This document shows positions 17,751 to 27,237 of a stretch of DNA of 64,000 nt, piece by piece. The notes below the pieces were generated by a model. The model did no database searches. It was not told the origin of the DNA and worked only from the letters and a program-made list of their open reading frames with translations. Position 1 is the first letter of the stretch. Each line of letters begins with the position of its first letter. The position numbers were made by a program, and so were the translations under genes. The stretch is taken from NCBI GenBank assembly GCA_963794185.1, contig CAWCDM010000137.1, forward strand, positions 7,659 to 71,658, written 5' to 3'. The stretch comes from JAMXLO01 sp963794185 (GTDB lineage: Bacteria; Pseudomonadota; Alphaproteobacteria; Acetobacterales; Acetobacteraceae).

Positions 17751-17827
17751 GGGAGAGGGTGCGGCGTGCAGCAACCCTCTCCCGTCGCTTCGCTCCGACC
17801 TCTCCCGCAGAGCGGGAGAGGGGTACT
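17751..17827. repeat. Dispersed palindrome family 3 (CTCTCCCGC type) between convergent genes
   Basis: Two hairpins: GGGAGAGGGTGC paired with ACCCTCTCCC, and CCTCTCCCGCAGAGCGGGAG at 17799-17821. It lies between the convergent htrA and gentisate dioxygenase genes and may act as a two-way terminator. A second copy is at 51246-51363. Confidence 0.75.
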
Positions 17828-17848
17828 TTGCATGTAATTCGGGTGAGT

Positions 17849-18895
17849 TCAGCCGCCGCGCTCTTCGCGCCACAGGCTGAGCTTCTCTTGCACCGGCCGA
17901 TCGGAGAAGCTGAACAACACAGCCTCGCTGTTCGTGCGATGGCGATGCCAGTGCCAGGCGGGCACGACGAAGATGTCGCGCGGCTTCCAGCGGAACGTCG
18001 TGTCGCCGATCACAGTCTCGCCTTCGCCTTCCACCGCGACAAATACCGTGCCGTCGGTCGAGCGATACGGCGCACCGCCGAACCCTGAAGGCAGCAACTG
18101 CATGAACGCGCCGATCGTCGGCATTGCCGACTCGCCGGACGCCGGGTTCACGTAACGCAGCTTGTGCCCGTGGCAGGCATCCGGATCGCCGTTGCGTGCG
18201 AGCGTTGCCAGCGCCTCGCGCGAACGAACGTAAGGATAATTGAACACCGGCGAGCTCTTCACCGTCGGGTGCCAGTCCACCGGCAGCATGTTCGCGCCAT
18301 ACCGCGCGAGACTGTCGCCTACCGGGCGCGTCACCGACTGGCTGTCGGCATTTGCCGGTTCCGCGAAGCTTGCATCGAACAGGCGGACGATCGGGATGTC
18401 CAACCCGTCGAGCCACACCATCGGCTGATCCGTGTCATTGCCGTGGTCGTGCCAAGTCCAGCTCGGCGTGATGACGAAATCGCCCGGCTCCATCATCGTG
18501 CGCTCACCCTCGACGGCCGTGTAGGCGCCATGGCCTTCGATGATGAACCGCAGCGCGGACTGCGTGTGACGGTGCGCCGGCGCCACTTCGCCCGGCATGA
18601 TCAGTTGCAACCCGGCGAACAGCGAATGCGTGATCGATGTCTGGCCGCGAAGTCCGGGGTTCTCCAGGATCAGCACGCGCCGTTCGGCCTCCTTCGCCGT
18701 GATCAGCCCGCCGGCCTGCATCAGGAACGGCCGCACGACCTCGTCGTAGTCCCACCTGGCCGGCAGCGCCGGCGTCACCGGCGCCCGCGTCACCATCGAA
18801 TGCAGACGTTCCCACAACGGCGCAAGCGAGTGTTCGCCGATCTGATCGTAGAAGGCCTGGCGCTCGCCCGATTGGCTGACGACGGTGTCGTTCAT
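17849..18895 (-). CDS. Gentisate 1,2-dioxygenase-like bicupin
   Basis: ATG at 18895 follows GGAGGAACATCCC and gives 348 residues, the usual length for gentisate 1,2-dioxygenases. The first cupin has the iron-binding PAHRHTQSALRFIIEG, followed by PSWTWHDHG. A second cupin lies near the C-terminus (FVAVEGEGETVIGD, PAWHWHRHR). The enzyme opens gentisate (or salicylate or 1-hydroxy-2-naphthoate in relatives) with O2 and Fe(II). No maleylpyruvate isomerase or hydrolase is adjacent, so the substrate is uncertain. The gene reads alone, convergent with htrA. Confidence 0.85.
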   Translation of the reverse strand: MNDTVVSQSGERQAFYDQIGEHSLAPLWERLHSMVTRAPVTPALPARWDYDEVVRPFLMQAGGLITAKEAERRVLILENPGLRGQTSITHSLFAGLQLIMPGEVAPAHRHTQSALRFIIEGHGAYTAVEGERTMMEPGDFVITPSWTWHDHGNDTDQPMVWLDGLDIPIVRLFDASFAEPANADSQSVTRPVGDSLARYGANMLPVDWHPTVKSSPVFNYPYVRSREALATLARNGDPDACHGHKLRYVNPASGESAMPTIGAFMQLLPSGFGGAPYRSTDGTVFVAVEGEGETVIGDTTFRWKPRDIFVVPAWHWHRHRTNSEAVLFSFSDRPVQEKLSLWREERGG

Positions 18896-18984
18896 TGGGA
18901 TGTTCCTCCGATCGCTGCAGGCTGGCGCCAAACAGGCAATGATGTCGGTGACTTCCCTCTAGGCAGCGGTCGGGGCGGAGTCAA

Positions 18985-19728
18985 TCACGGTGACGCTGTG
19001 CATGCCTTGGCACGGGCGGAGGACCGGAGATATGGGCCGAGGATGGTGGCCACCTGACAGGCGCTCATTTGTCGATGCCCGCGTGAAGGCTGTCGGTTCA
19101 CATTGATGGCGATGGTTCCGCCGCCGGACAGCGCAAGGCGAAGCTTGCCCGGCCTTCCAGGCGATATGCCAAGACCGACGGCCGTAACGTGCTCGCGATA
19201 CAGACGAGCAAGCTCCGGCGAGCGGGAATGATAATATCCGACCGCGGCGAACCAGTTGCCGCCGGTTACCTCATACAGGCTGAGCAGGAAGCGGGCGGCG
19301 TAGTCGGCATTGGCCACAGGATCCAACGCCTCCTCCAGCGAGCGGAAGGCCTTCGGATGGAACTGCAGGTCCACCTGCATGCAGCCGACGTCGGTATAGC
19401 TGCTGCCATGCGTCAGCGCCTTGAGCGTCCCGGCGACAGCCTGCTCCTTGGTTGCGAAGAACAACCCCTGTCCGTCAGCGTTGAGCGTCCACGGCCAGGG
19501 CTGCAATGTCGTCGCTCCTTGTATCCGTCGACCGCTCTCTGCCTTGGCTATCGAGTTCAGCAGACCCGGAGGCGTTCCGTACTGCTGTTCAGCCTTCTGC
19601 ACGGCAGACGAGCACAGGTCGCTCTGCTGCGCCTCAGACAGCGGTGGTGCGCTGACCTGGGTCGCATTGCTCTGCGACGATACCAGAACAACAGTCAACC
19701 CGACGACGATCAGCAACAGGCATCGCAT
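18985..19728 (-). CDS. Lytic transglycosylase, SLT domain
   Basis: The 247-residue product starts with a signal peptide (MRCLLLIVVGLTVVLVSS). PPGLLNSIAKAESGR carries the likely catalytic Glu, and DVGCMQVDLQFHP, DPVANADYAARFL and AVGYYHSRSPELA are the conserved motifs of SLT-type muramidases. It cleaves peptidoglycan between MurNAc and GlcNAc in the periplasm. In related genomes similar proteins serve flagellar, pilus or secretion assembly, but no such genes are next to it here. The C-terminal 50 residues are unconserved and basic. Confidence 0.8.
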   Translation of the reverse strand: MRCLLLIVVGLTVVLVSSQSNATQVSAPPLSEAQQSDLCSSAVQKAEQQYGTPPGLLNSIAKAESGRRIQGATTLQPWPWTLNADGQGLFFATKEQAVAGTLKALTHGSSYTDVGCMQVDLQFHPKAFRSLEEALDPVANADYAARFLLSLYEVTGGNWFAAVGYYHSRSPELARLYREHVTAVGLGISPGRPGKLRLALSGGGTIAINVNRQPSRGHRQMSACQVATILGPYLRSSARAKACTASP

Positions 19729-19939
19729 TACCGGTCCTTGGTCTGCGGAAGAATGTGGACACGCGCCGACGACACCGCGTCACCCACGCGGCGACTTCAT
19801 ACCATGAAAGCCTGTGGCCGCCAGCTCGAATGCGGCCAACACTCTGAGACTGGAATGCAGCATCGCCCAAGTACCAGTCCGACCGTAGCGCAACCGCAGA
19901 TCACCATGGCGATCGTGGAACTCAATTCCAAAGTGGTGC

Positions 19940-20863
19940 TCAGCGAACCTCCAGCACCAGCTTGCCTCGCAGATGACGCCCCTCGAGGACCCGATGAGCG
20001 TCCGCTGCTTCGCTGAGTTTGTAGCGCGTGATGGCAGGCGGCGAGACTGCACCGAGTTCGAGCAGCGACAGCATCCGCTCCAGATGTGCGCGATCGCGTG
20101 CGACATTCGGGCGCAGGGTCTGCACATCGTTGCGCGTCGGCTGAAAACCCTGTGGTGCGGGTGCGATCCAGACCAGCCGTCCTCCCGGCTTCAGCACGTC
20201 GTAGGAACGGGCGCGAACGTCGCCGCCCACCGTATCGAACACGACATCGCAATTGCCAATCGCCTTGCTGAAATCCTCGACGTTGTAGTCGATCACCTGA
20301 TCTGCACCGAGATAACGCACGTAGTCATGGTTTGTGGCGCTGGCTGTGGTGATCACTGTCGCGCCGAGGTGCTTGGCGAGCTGGATGGCGAAGCCGGCGA
20401 CGCCGCCCGCGCCGCCCTGGATCAGAACGGTCTCGCCGGCTTTGACCTGCGCCGTATCCTCGATGGCCCACAGCGCGGTGAGACTGGTCAGCCCCATGGC
20501 GGCTGCCTCGGCGTGACCAAGGCGATCTGGTTTCCTGGCGATGATCGCAGCCTTGATCGCGATCTTTTCGGCGTAGGCGCCTTCGATCCCTTGATCGGTG
20601 ACACCGAACACCGCATCGCCGACAACAAAGTCGGTCACACCCGCACCAACTGCGCCCACGACACCGGAAAAATCGCGGCCCAGGATATGCGGAAATTTGA
20701 CGGCATAGCCGCTGCCCCCCAGCCGCACCTTGTAATCAGCGGCGTTGAGGCTCGCGGCATGGACGTCGACGAGGACCTCGCCCGGGCCAGCGATCGGATC
20801 CGGCGCCTCGCTGTAGTGCAGCATCTCCGGTCCGCCATGCTTCGTCAGCAACACCGCCTTCAT
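19940..20863 (-). CDS. Zinc-free quinone oxidoreductase/NADPH-dependent MDR reductase
   Basis: The 307-residue protein starts MKAVLLTKHGGPEML, the usual opening of the quinone-oxidoreductase branch of the medium-chain reductase superfamily. HAASLNAADYKVR and GRDFSGVVGAVGAGV mark the GroES-like catalytic domain. LIQGGAGGVAGFAIQLAKHLGA is the Rossmann NADPH motif (about residues 147-168). Zinc ligands are absent, as in this branch. It reduces quinones or activated alkenes in the cytosol. It lies alone, with a decayed MFS gene upstream; physiological substrate unknown. Confidence 0.88.
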   Translation of the reverse strand: MKAVLLTKHGGPEMLHYSEAPDPIAGPGEVLVDVHAASLNAADYKVRLGGSGYAVKFPHILGRDFSGVVGAVGAGVTDFVVGDAVFGVTDQGIEGAYAEKIAIKAAIIARKPDRLGHAEAAAMGLTSLTALWAIEDTAQVKAGETVLIQGGAGGVAGFAIQLAKHLGATVITTASATNHDYVRYLGADQVIDYNVEDFSKAIGNCDVVFDTVGGDVRARSYDVLKPGGRLVWIAPAPQGFQPTRNDVQTLRPNVARDRAHLERMLSLLELGAVSPPAITRYKLSEAADAHRVLEGRHLRGKLVLEVR

Positions 20864-20893
20864 CGTCTCGAATCCTTTGCAACTGCCTGTCGG

Positions 20894-21227
20894 TTAGGTC
20901 CCGTCGTGTTCGATGCTTGTTACGCCGTCTGTCGTGGCCAAGCGGGCGCCCCACATCACCATGATGAACGCCAGCCAGCGTCGGGCGCCCAAGGCGGGTC
21001 GGCACGGCGTTGGCGGCGAGCCGAAACAGCACATAGCTCCAGAAGAACGCGCCGACACCGAGGCCGCAGGTCATGGCGGACAGGCCGGCCGCCTTGTTCA
21101 GGGTCAACGCAGCGATCGGGATATTGAACCGATCGGGCGCGTTGAAGAAATAGGCCAGCCCGCCGAGGAAAGGCGCCAGCCGCCGCGCAACCTTGCGCGT
21201 GATGGATTGCTCCTGGACGGTCGCCAT
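20894..21227 (-). pseudogene. N-terminal remnant of MFS permease (anion:cation symporter type)
   Basis: From ATG 21227 the minus strand reads ITRKVARRLAPFLGGLAYF, APDRFNIPIAALTLNKAAGLS and TCGLGVGAFFWSYVLFRL, matching the first two membrane segments of ACS-family MFS carriers (LDR-NIGFAALTMNK-LGLS). A frameshift near 21005 leads to GARRWLAFIMVMWG and a stop at 20894-20896. The remaining ten membrane segments are missing, so this is a truncated remnant ending just before the quinone oxidoreductase gene. Confidence 0.65.
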
Positions 21228-21770
21228 GGCTTCCTCCCGCCACGCTGAAACGCGGTCTGCATCGGCGCAGACTATACGGATGGCGCCGGCGGCTGGCCAA
21301 TCACGCAGGGTGCAGCGTATCGCCGATTGTGTGCAGGCGAGACCTGACGCCGGACCCAATTGGTCCAACAACGGCGCCACGGCCAAACGCGTCTCCCGCC
21401 ATTTCAATCCGGATTAGAATATAACGGAGATCGATACGAGCAATCTTTGATCCGCTGTCGTAGCCGACATCCAGACACACTCTTGTTGCGGTATGGCAAT
21501 ATGCTGCGATGGCAATATAGATTTGCGATTTCGCGAGAATGTCAGGCGTCCTTCCCGGCAACTCGTTGGCAATCCGCGGAGAAAAAAATCTGCCGTTTAT
21601 GTAGAAGGATATAGAACTTCTGCGCTCCCCGAGACGCGCGGTCCGTTTTCCCCCGCGTAAAGGTTGCTTCCTGCATCTCCGCAGGGTTCGTGCCGCGTCT
21701 GCCCATTTCGTTATGTATTGATAACTACCATGCGCTTCGATATCGACCTAACAATGCTCAACAGGAGTGT
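21228..21770. other. Intergenic stretch, nothing recognised
   Basis: About 540 bases, richer in A+T from 21410 to 21770 than the surroundings. No coding frame with family features, hairpin or repeat was recognised. CAGGAGTGT just before 21771 is the RBS of the next (broken) gene. Confidence 0.4.
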
Positions 21771-22226
21771 ATGATGACGAGTTGGAAAGACAATTTGGCG
21801 CTGACAGCGCAACGGAACCGGCAGGAAATCGTCAAGGCCAAGCTGGACCGGCGCGAGATGATGCGCCTGGGGCTGCTGACCGCGGGCGGTGCCCTCATCG
21901 CGAAGGCGGGTCTCAGTTCTCGCGCCTACGGGCAAGCCGTCCCCATCCTCACCGATTCCGATGCGACCCTCGCCAGGGTTCCGGCAAGCCCGCCGGCACG
22001 CCCCTGGGTGCAGCCCATGCCGCTGCTCACGGTGAAGAAGCCGGTGAAGCCCCAGGACATGTCGGGCGGGCGCCCGATGGCACCACCCCGATCGACGGAG
22101 CGACCAGGCGGATCCCGCATCAGTTCTTCAAGGCCAACGGCGACGGCAGCTACACCGACAAGTTCGGCGAAACGAAGTTCTACGAACTCGTCATGGCAGA
22201 GACCTATCTCAAGCTGCATCCCGACT
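21771..22226 (+). pseudogene. Truncated, frameshifted multicopper oxidase (N-terminal part)
   Basis: ATG 21771 follows CAGGAGTGT. The leader RREMMRLGLLTAGGALIAK is a Tat-type signal. After VKKPVKPQDMSGG the frame shifts near 22078 and continues as DGTTPIDGATRRIPHQFFKA to YELVMAETYLKLHPD at 22226. This N-terminal pattern is that of bilirubin-oxidase/CopA-like multicopper oxidases, where HPD(L)PPT-WGYDG should follow. Here the sequence jumps at once to the SCO gene start, so the copper-binding domains are deleted. The family call rests on the N-terminus alone. Confidence 0.6.
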
Positions 22227-22239
22227 GTAGAACAGGATC

Positions 22240-22836
22240 ATGGACAGGCGAATGTTCTTTGTCGGAGCCGCGGCGGCCGCTCTTGCGCCGTTCGCCCTGG
22301 CGTCGTCAGGCAAGGCAGAGAGCCTCCCCCAGGACGGCGCGGAGTGGTTCACCAATGTCGAGGTGAAGACCCATGATTGGCGGACGTTGCGGTTATATGA
22401 TGACGTGATGAAGGGCAAGATCCTCCTCATCAATTTCTTTTACACCGACTGCGATGCGATCTGCCCGCTGATGACCGAGAACCTCGCCCGCGTGCAGGAA
22501 CTGCTCGGCGCACGCGTCGGTGATGAAATCCGCATGGTTTCGATCTCGCTGCAGCCGGAGCACGATACGCCCGAGGTTATGGCCGCCTACGCCAAGACCT
22601 ATGGCGCCGGGCCCGGCTGGATGTTCCTCACGGGCAAGAAGGATGATATCGAACTGGTTCGCCACCGCCTCGGTTTTGTCGATATCGATCCGGTCGTGGA
22701 CGCAGACCCGGAGCAGCACATCGGCACCGTACGGATCGCCAATGAGCCGATGCACCGCTGGGCCATGAGCCCCGCGTTGCTGAGCCCGGCGGCACTTGTG
22801 CGCGCCGTGGATCGGGTGATCCCGCGCTTTAGCTGA
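22240..22836 (+). CDS. SCO1/SenC-type copper chaperone
   Basis: The 198-residue protein has a short N-terminal signal (MDRRMFFVGAAAAALAPFAL), the thioredoxin-fold copper site CDAIC (C71, C75) and the third ligand H160 in DADPEQHIG, all as required for SCO proteins. It would sit in the periplasm and deliver copper, classically to cytochrome oxidase CuA. It directly follows the truncated multicopper oxidase, suggesting the two once formed a copper-oxidase operon. The deletion junction lies only about 14 bases before its start, so its original RBS may be altered. Confidence 0.87.
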   Translation: MDRRMFFVGAAAAALAPFALASSGKAESLPQDGAEWFTNVEVKTHDWRTLRLYDDVMKGKILLINFFYTDCDAICPLMTENLARVQELLGARVGDEIRMVSISLQPEHDTPEVMAAYAKTYGAGPGWMFLTGKKDDIELVRHRLGFVDIDPVVDADPEQHIGTVRIANEPMHRWAMSPALLSPAALVRAVDRVIPRFS

Positions 22837-23091
22837 GACGCGAATAGACCAGGCGGATTGAGTGAGCGCCGGGGCCGGGCATCCGGCCTCGCTCCTCCGT
22901 CCATGCCGCGGCCTTCCCGATTCGCTATTGCCAGTTTTCCGAATGTGCGGCCGCCGCGCGGCGGCTTATGCACTTGCCTGCCTGGTTTTGTCGTGCCTAC
23001 CCTGCATGGCGATGGTCGCTCCGGCGGCTATCCGGGGAATGTCGGCTTAGGCTCTTCGTTGGCGGCTATACGCTTCCGGGAAGGGGGCACC

Positions 23092-24099
23092 ATGAGCGCA
23101 CTGAGCGGCATCTCACGCCGACACGCGTTGGGGATGGGTGTTGCAATAGGAGGCGTTGCCATGTCCGGGGGCAGTCACGCGCAATCGTCAAAGCGCATCG
23201 AGCAGTTGGCTCCGGAGCTGGAAAAGGTCATCTCACTGTCGGAACCGATCCAGGAACTGGCCAATGGATTCGGCGGTCCGTTGGGCCCGGCGGAAGGGCC
23301 GCTCTGGTGGAAGGAAGGCCGCTACCTGCTGTTCAGCGACATTCACAACAACAAGCGCATGAAATATGTGCCCGGCAGCGGCGTGTCGCTGTTCCAAGAA
23401 CCGACGAACCGGGCCAATGGGCTGACCAGAGACCTGCAGGGCAGGTTGGTCGCCTGCGAGCATGACTCGCGCCGCGTCACCCGGCAGGAACTCGATGGCA
23501 GCATCACGGTGATCGCGAACAGCTTCCAGGGGCGCCAGCTCAACCGGCCCAACGACGTCGTGGTAAAATCCGACGGCTGTATCTACTTCACCGACCCGTG
23601 GACCAATCCGGCGCCGCCCGAGCAGTGGGACCAGACATTTTCCGGCGTGTTCCGCGTCACGCCGGATCTTGGCACGATGACCCTGCTGATCGGGGATTTT
23701 GTCATACCCAACGGCCTCGCATTCTCGCCGGACGAAAGCGTCCTCTACATCAACGATTCACGCCGCGGGCACATCCGGGCATTTGACATGATGCCCAACG
23801 GCACGCTCGCGCGGCAGACCGACCGCGTCTTTGCCGACCTGCGCGGCGACGAGTCCGGTGTGCCCGATGGCATGAAGGTGGACACCGAGGGCAATGTCTA
23901 TTGCGGCGGAGCCGGCGGGATTTGGGTCATGGATCCGAAGGGAAAGAAGCTGGGCCGGATCGTGCACGGCGCGCCTGCCACCACCAACATGGCTTTCGGT
24001 GGCGATGACTGGAAAGTCCTGTACTTCACCAGCCGGAACCAGTTGGGCGCCGTCAACGTGAAGGTGCCCGGCATCCCGGTGCCGACCCAGAAAAGATAG
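23092..24099 (+). CDS. SMP-30/gluconolactonase-family protein, exported
   Basis: ATG 23092 follows GGGAAGGGGGCACC. The first residues ISRRHALGMGVAIGGVAMSGG form a twin-arginine signal. The 335-residue protein carries the six-bladed propeller motifs of SMP-30/LRE proteins: GPAEGPLWW (metal Glu), QLNRPNDVVVKSDGCIYFTD, NGLAFSPDESVLYINDS and GVPDGMKVDTEGNVYCGG. Such enzymes hydrolyse sugar lactones with a divalent metal. Export to the periplasm fits a role next to periplasmic sugar or aldehyde oxidation. No operon partner is close. Confidence 0.88.
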   Translation: MSALSGISRRHALGMGVAIGGVAMSGGSHAQSSKRIEQLAPELEKVISLSEPIQELANGFGGPLGPAEGPLWWKEGRYLLFSDIHNNKRMKYVPGSGVSLFQEPTNRANGLTRDLQGRLVACEHDSRRVTRQELDGSITVIANSFQGRQLNRPNDVVVKSDGCIYFTDPWTNPAPPEQWDQTFSGVFRVTPDLGTMTLLIGDFVIPNGLAFSPDESVLYINDSRRGHIRAFDMMPNGTLARQTDRVFADLRGDESGVPDGMKVDTEGNVYCGGAGGIWVMDPKGKKLGRIVHGAPATTNMAFGGDDWKVLYFTSRNQLGAVNVKVPGIPVPTQKR

Positions 24100-24123
24100 C
24101 CGTCGCGGGCAATGGCGCGGCAG

Positions 24124-25182
24124 TCAATAGCCGCGCTGCCAATCGATCACGTTCTGCAGCGGCGCGCCGTCGAGCCAGGCGCGCAGGTTGTCGCAGAACA
24201 CATCGATGGCGCCGTGCCTGTTCTGATCGCTGGCGCCGGAGACATGCGGCGTGATCAGCACCCGGGGATCGCGCCAAAGCGCCTCAGGCGGCAGGCGTTC
24301 GAATTCGCCGTTATAGACATCCAGCACCACCCCCCGCAGATGGCCGCGCCGCAGCGCATCGGCCAGTGCCGCTTCGTCGACGATCTCGCCGCGGGCGACG
24401 TTGACCAGCACGGTCCCGGGCTTCATCGCGGCCAGCCGATCGGCGTTGACCAGATTGGTGGTCTCCGGCGTCCACTGGCAGCAGATCACCACGAAATCGC
24501 TCTCGGCCAGGAACCGGTCGAGATCATCGGCGCCGCCGAGCTGCGCGAAGCCCGGCGGCAGTGGCGCCGCCGGCTCCGGCCGGCGCCTGGTCCCGATCAC
24601 GCGCATGCCCAGCGCGGCGGCAAGCCGGCCGACGTCGCGTCCGATCCCGCCGGCGCCGACCACGCACGTGGTCTTGCCTTCCAACAGCAGTGGCCGGTAG
24701 GCGCGATGGTCGAATGTCCCCGCCGCCCTATCGGCCGCCGCGCGGTCGAGGCCCTTGGCGAAATGCAGGATGCCTGCCACCGCGTATTCCGCCATGGCCA
24801 GCGTGTTGCCCGCCCCGCGGGATGTCGTCACCGTGACATCGCTGCCCCACAGATCGCCAAGGCGCAGGTTGCTGGCGCCCGCGGGGCGCTGATGAAACCA
24901 TGTCAGCCGCGGTGAGCGGGCTCGCAGGTCGAGCGGGAACGGCCAGCCGCCGAGGATCACGTCCGCTTCGGCGAGCAGGCGGTCGCGTTCCTCGCGCGTG
25001 CCCGCGCCGTTGGCGCCGGGCCGGAGGTAGCGTGCAGCGGCGTAGGCAGACCAGGTGTCGCGGATCTCGCCGTCGAACCAGCCTCCGGCGTTGATCAATC
25101 GGACCGCCGGATCGACCGCCTCGATCCTGGAAAGGTCAGCGGCGCCGATGGGCTGGATATTGAGAACATTGACCGTTCGCAT
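24124..25182 (-). CDS. D-2-hydroxyacid dehydrogenase (NAD-dependent)
   Basis: The 352-residue protein has the NAD-binding motif VVGAGGIGRDVGRLAAALG (about 173-191) and the catalytic set of this family: Arg in NVARGEIVDE, Glu in VYNGEFERLP and His in LITPHVSGAS. It oxidises or reduces 2-hydroxy/2-oxo acids in the cytosol. It is convergent with the SMP-30 gene. The N-terminal substrate domain is unlike that of phosphoglycerate or formate dehydrogenases, so substrate is open. Confidence 0.87.
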   Translation of the reverse strand: MRTVNVLNIQPIGAADLSRIEAVDPAVRLINAGGWFDGEIRDTWSAYAAARYLRPGANGAGTREERDRLLAEADVILGGWPFPLDLRARSPRLTWFHQRPAGASNLRLGDLWGSDVTVTTSRGAGNTLAMAEYAVAGILHFAKGLDRAAADRAAGTFDHRAYRPLLLEGKTTCVVGAGGIGRDVGRLAAALGMRVIGTRRRPEPAAPLPPGFAQLGGADDLDRFLAESDFVVICCQWTPETTNLVNADRLAAMKPGTVLVNVARGEIVDEAALADALRRGHLRGVVLDVYNGEFERLPPEALWRDPRVLITPHVSGASDQNRHGAIDVFCDNLRAWLDGAPLQNVIDWQRGY

Positions 25183-25720
25183 GGACGTCTCGCAGAGCTG
25201 CTGACATGTGCAGAATGAACGCAGTGCGCCATCCGGCGCGGAATCCTAGGTGTAAACAGCGGCCCGAACCATTGACCCTCGGTCGCCGCTCGGTCCTGCC
25301 GTCATGGCCATCCGCGGACCTGTTCCGGGGATCAGTCCCGGCCATCCGTCGCCGCACCGGTGGTGGCAGGGATGCCCAAAACAAGCCCGGCCATGACGGT
25401 TTACGAGCGAGGGAACAGGCAACCGCATGGGCCGCTGGCAGTACTCGCACAGCGTGGTGGCGGAGTCGATATACGCCCGAGAACTTTCCGAGCCGCGGCG
25501 GCTACAACCTGTCGTAGCGGATGGTGATCGAACTCCCGCAATGCCGCAACCGGGCGTGCCGCGACTTTTCCGCTCCAGGTTGCTGTTTCATCCAGGCTTG
25601 GTAAAGCCCCATGAGGACAGATGCCAGCCAGCTTCCGGCGACATGCCGGAATGAGACTCTCTGCCCGACATCCCGCAACACGAATGATTACGAGCGGTCA
25701 TCCAGCAGGTTCGAGGCGCG
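25183..25720. other. Intergenic stretch with one dispersed palindrome
   Basis: About 540 bases. The only structure recognised is the palindrome at 25299-25399. Open frames across the stretch are short and show no family features. Confidence 0.45.
25299..25399. repeat. Dispersed palindrome family 4 (GTCATGGCCGGGC type)
   Basis: Arms CCGTCATGGCC (25299) and GGCCATGACGG (to 25399) enclose a degenerate centre. The same repeat type, split by an IS4-type element, is found at 59237-59261 and 60612-60631. Confidence 0.65.
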
Positions 25721-26011
25721 CTAAATTCGTGCACCATCCAGAAACACAGGTCTGAAAGCGCCGATATAGGTGCTCGCGAACAAGCCTGCCTCGACGAGGG
25801 GATCCCTGGCCGCGAAGTCCTCCGCTGCGGCGCGATCCGCCACGTCAATGATCAGGATCGAACCGTTCTGCTGGCCGTTGTCATCCAGCAGCGCGCCGCC
25901 TGACATGATACAGCTCGTGACAGCTTCAAGGTATACAAGGTGCTTTGGTCGCGCGGATTGCCTTAATCCGAAGGAGTTCGGCTTGTCATGGCGGATAACG
26001 GCGAACAGCAT
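25721..26011 (-). CDS. YciI-family protein
   Basis: The 96-residue product starts MLFAVIRHDKPNS and has RQSARPKHLVYLEA, DDNGQQNGSILIIDVADR, AAAEDFAARDPLVEAGLF and a VRPV-like ending, the conserved pattern of YciI-like (ferredoxin-like fold) proteins, including the active-site region His-Asp. Its biochemical role is not established; some relatives act in aromatic or muconolactone turnover. It stands alone downstream of a divergent region. Confidence 0.85.
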   Translation of the reverse strand: MLFAVIRHDKPNSFGLRQSARPKHLVYLEAVTSCIMSGGALLDDNGQQNGSILIIDVADRAAAEDFAARDPLVEAGLFASTYIGAFRPVFLDGARI

Positions 26012-26205
26012 GCGCGGAGGTCTTTCGATTGGTCAGGCTGCCATGGTGCGGAAACGGAGTGTTGCCTGAGCACCGTCAAAAAAGCGATAACGCATTTCCG
26101 AGCACGAACAAAGTCCTTTCGTGCGCATGCGGGTGGATTCCAGCTACACGACGGCATCCAGCATCAAGGTGCACCAGATCATCCGGTTCGGATCGATTGG
26201 CGTCA

Positions 26206-27100
26206 TCATTGTCGCACCGCGAGGGTGACACCGGCTATGACCATGGCGAGCGATGCGACCTGTGGAAGCAGAAAAGGCTCGCCGAGCGCGATCGCCGAAG
26301 CGACCACCCCGACAATCGGCGTCAACAGCATGCCGATCGCCGCGGTTCCCGCTTCCACCCGTCGCAATGCAGCAAACCAGGTCAGGTAGCAGATCCCCAG
26401 CGAGACGATCGCGGTATAGGTCAAGGCTGCCCAGCCGAACCAGGGCATCTCGAAAAGACGGGGATGCTCCAGGATGGCGCTTGCGCCGAGCAACGGTATG
26501 CATCCGATTCCGACCTGCCATGCGGTCGCAGCGATCGGGGACATATCGATCCGCCAGCGCTTGGAAAGGACCGTGCCGAGTGCGAACAGCAGCGCCGCCG
26601 CCAGGTACGATCACCACGCCCGGAAGCTTGGCCACGCTGATGCTCAGTCCATTTCCGCCGACCAGGACGACAATACCGCCGATGCCGAGCAAGAGGGCGG
26701 CGATTTTCCGCGGCACGAGCTGCTCGCCCAGTATGGGCCATGCGAGGAGGGCTGTCCAAACGGGCATCGTATAGGCCAGCGTTGCCGCTTCGCCGGCGTT
26801 GAGCCAGAGCAGCGACACTGTTGTAAGTCCCATCCAGGCGCTCACGTTGAGCAGCGCCGCCAAAATAAGCCGCCCCCAGAGGTGATGCGGCACCGTCAGC
26901 AATTCACCGCGCGATGCCGCAAGTCCGGCCAGGGCCAGGCTGGCCACGATGCCGGACATGCCCCGCGCGGTGAGCGGCGGACACTGTTCCAGCAGGAATT
27001 TCGTCGCGGGCCAATTGAGCCCCCAGCCAAGCGCGGTGACGAAAAGGCAGCCGATCCCGATCACCTTGGCTGGCCGATAGCCTGTCACCAACGCGGTCAT
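26206..27100 (-). pseudogene. EamA/DMT-family membrane exporter, one frameshift
   Basis: From ATG 27100 the frame gives the first five or six membrane segments (VIGIGCLFVTALGWGLNWPA, LILAALLNVSAWMGL, ATLAYTMPVWTALLAWPIL, KIAALLLGIGGIVVLVGG). After KLPGVVIV the frame shifts near 26600 and the other half continues as DMSPIAATAWQVGIGC to VASLAMVIAGVTLAVRQ with stop at 26206-26208. The two EamA repeats are thus complete apart from the one-base shift. Members export amino acids or other small metabolites; substrate unknown. Confidence 0.8.
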
Positions 27101-27237
27101 CTTCCCGCAGCCTTGTTCTAAGCCGTCACATTGGCGTTCTCCGGAAGGAGACCCACCGTGCGAGCCCAACCGCACCGGATGGGACAGTTCCCATGTGCAA
27201 GGAGAAATAACATCGACGGACGGAATTAAATAGTCTA

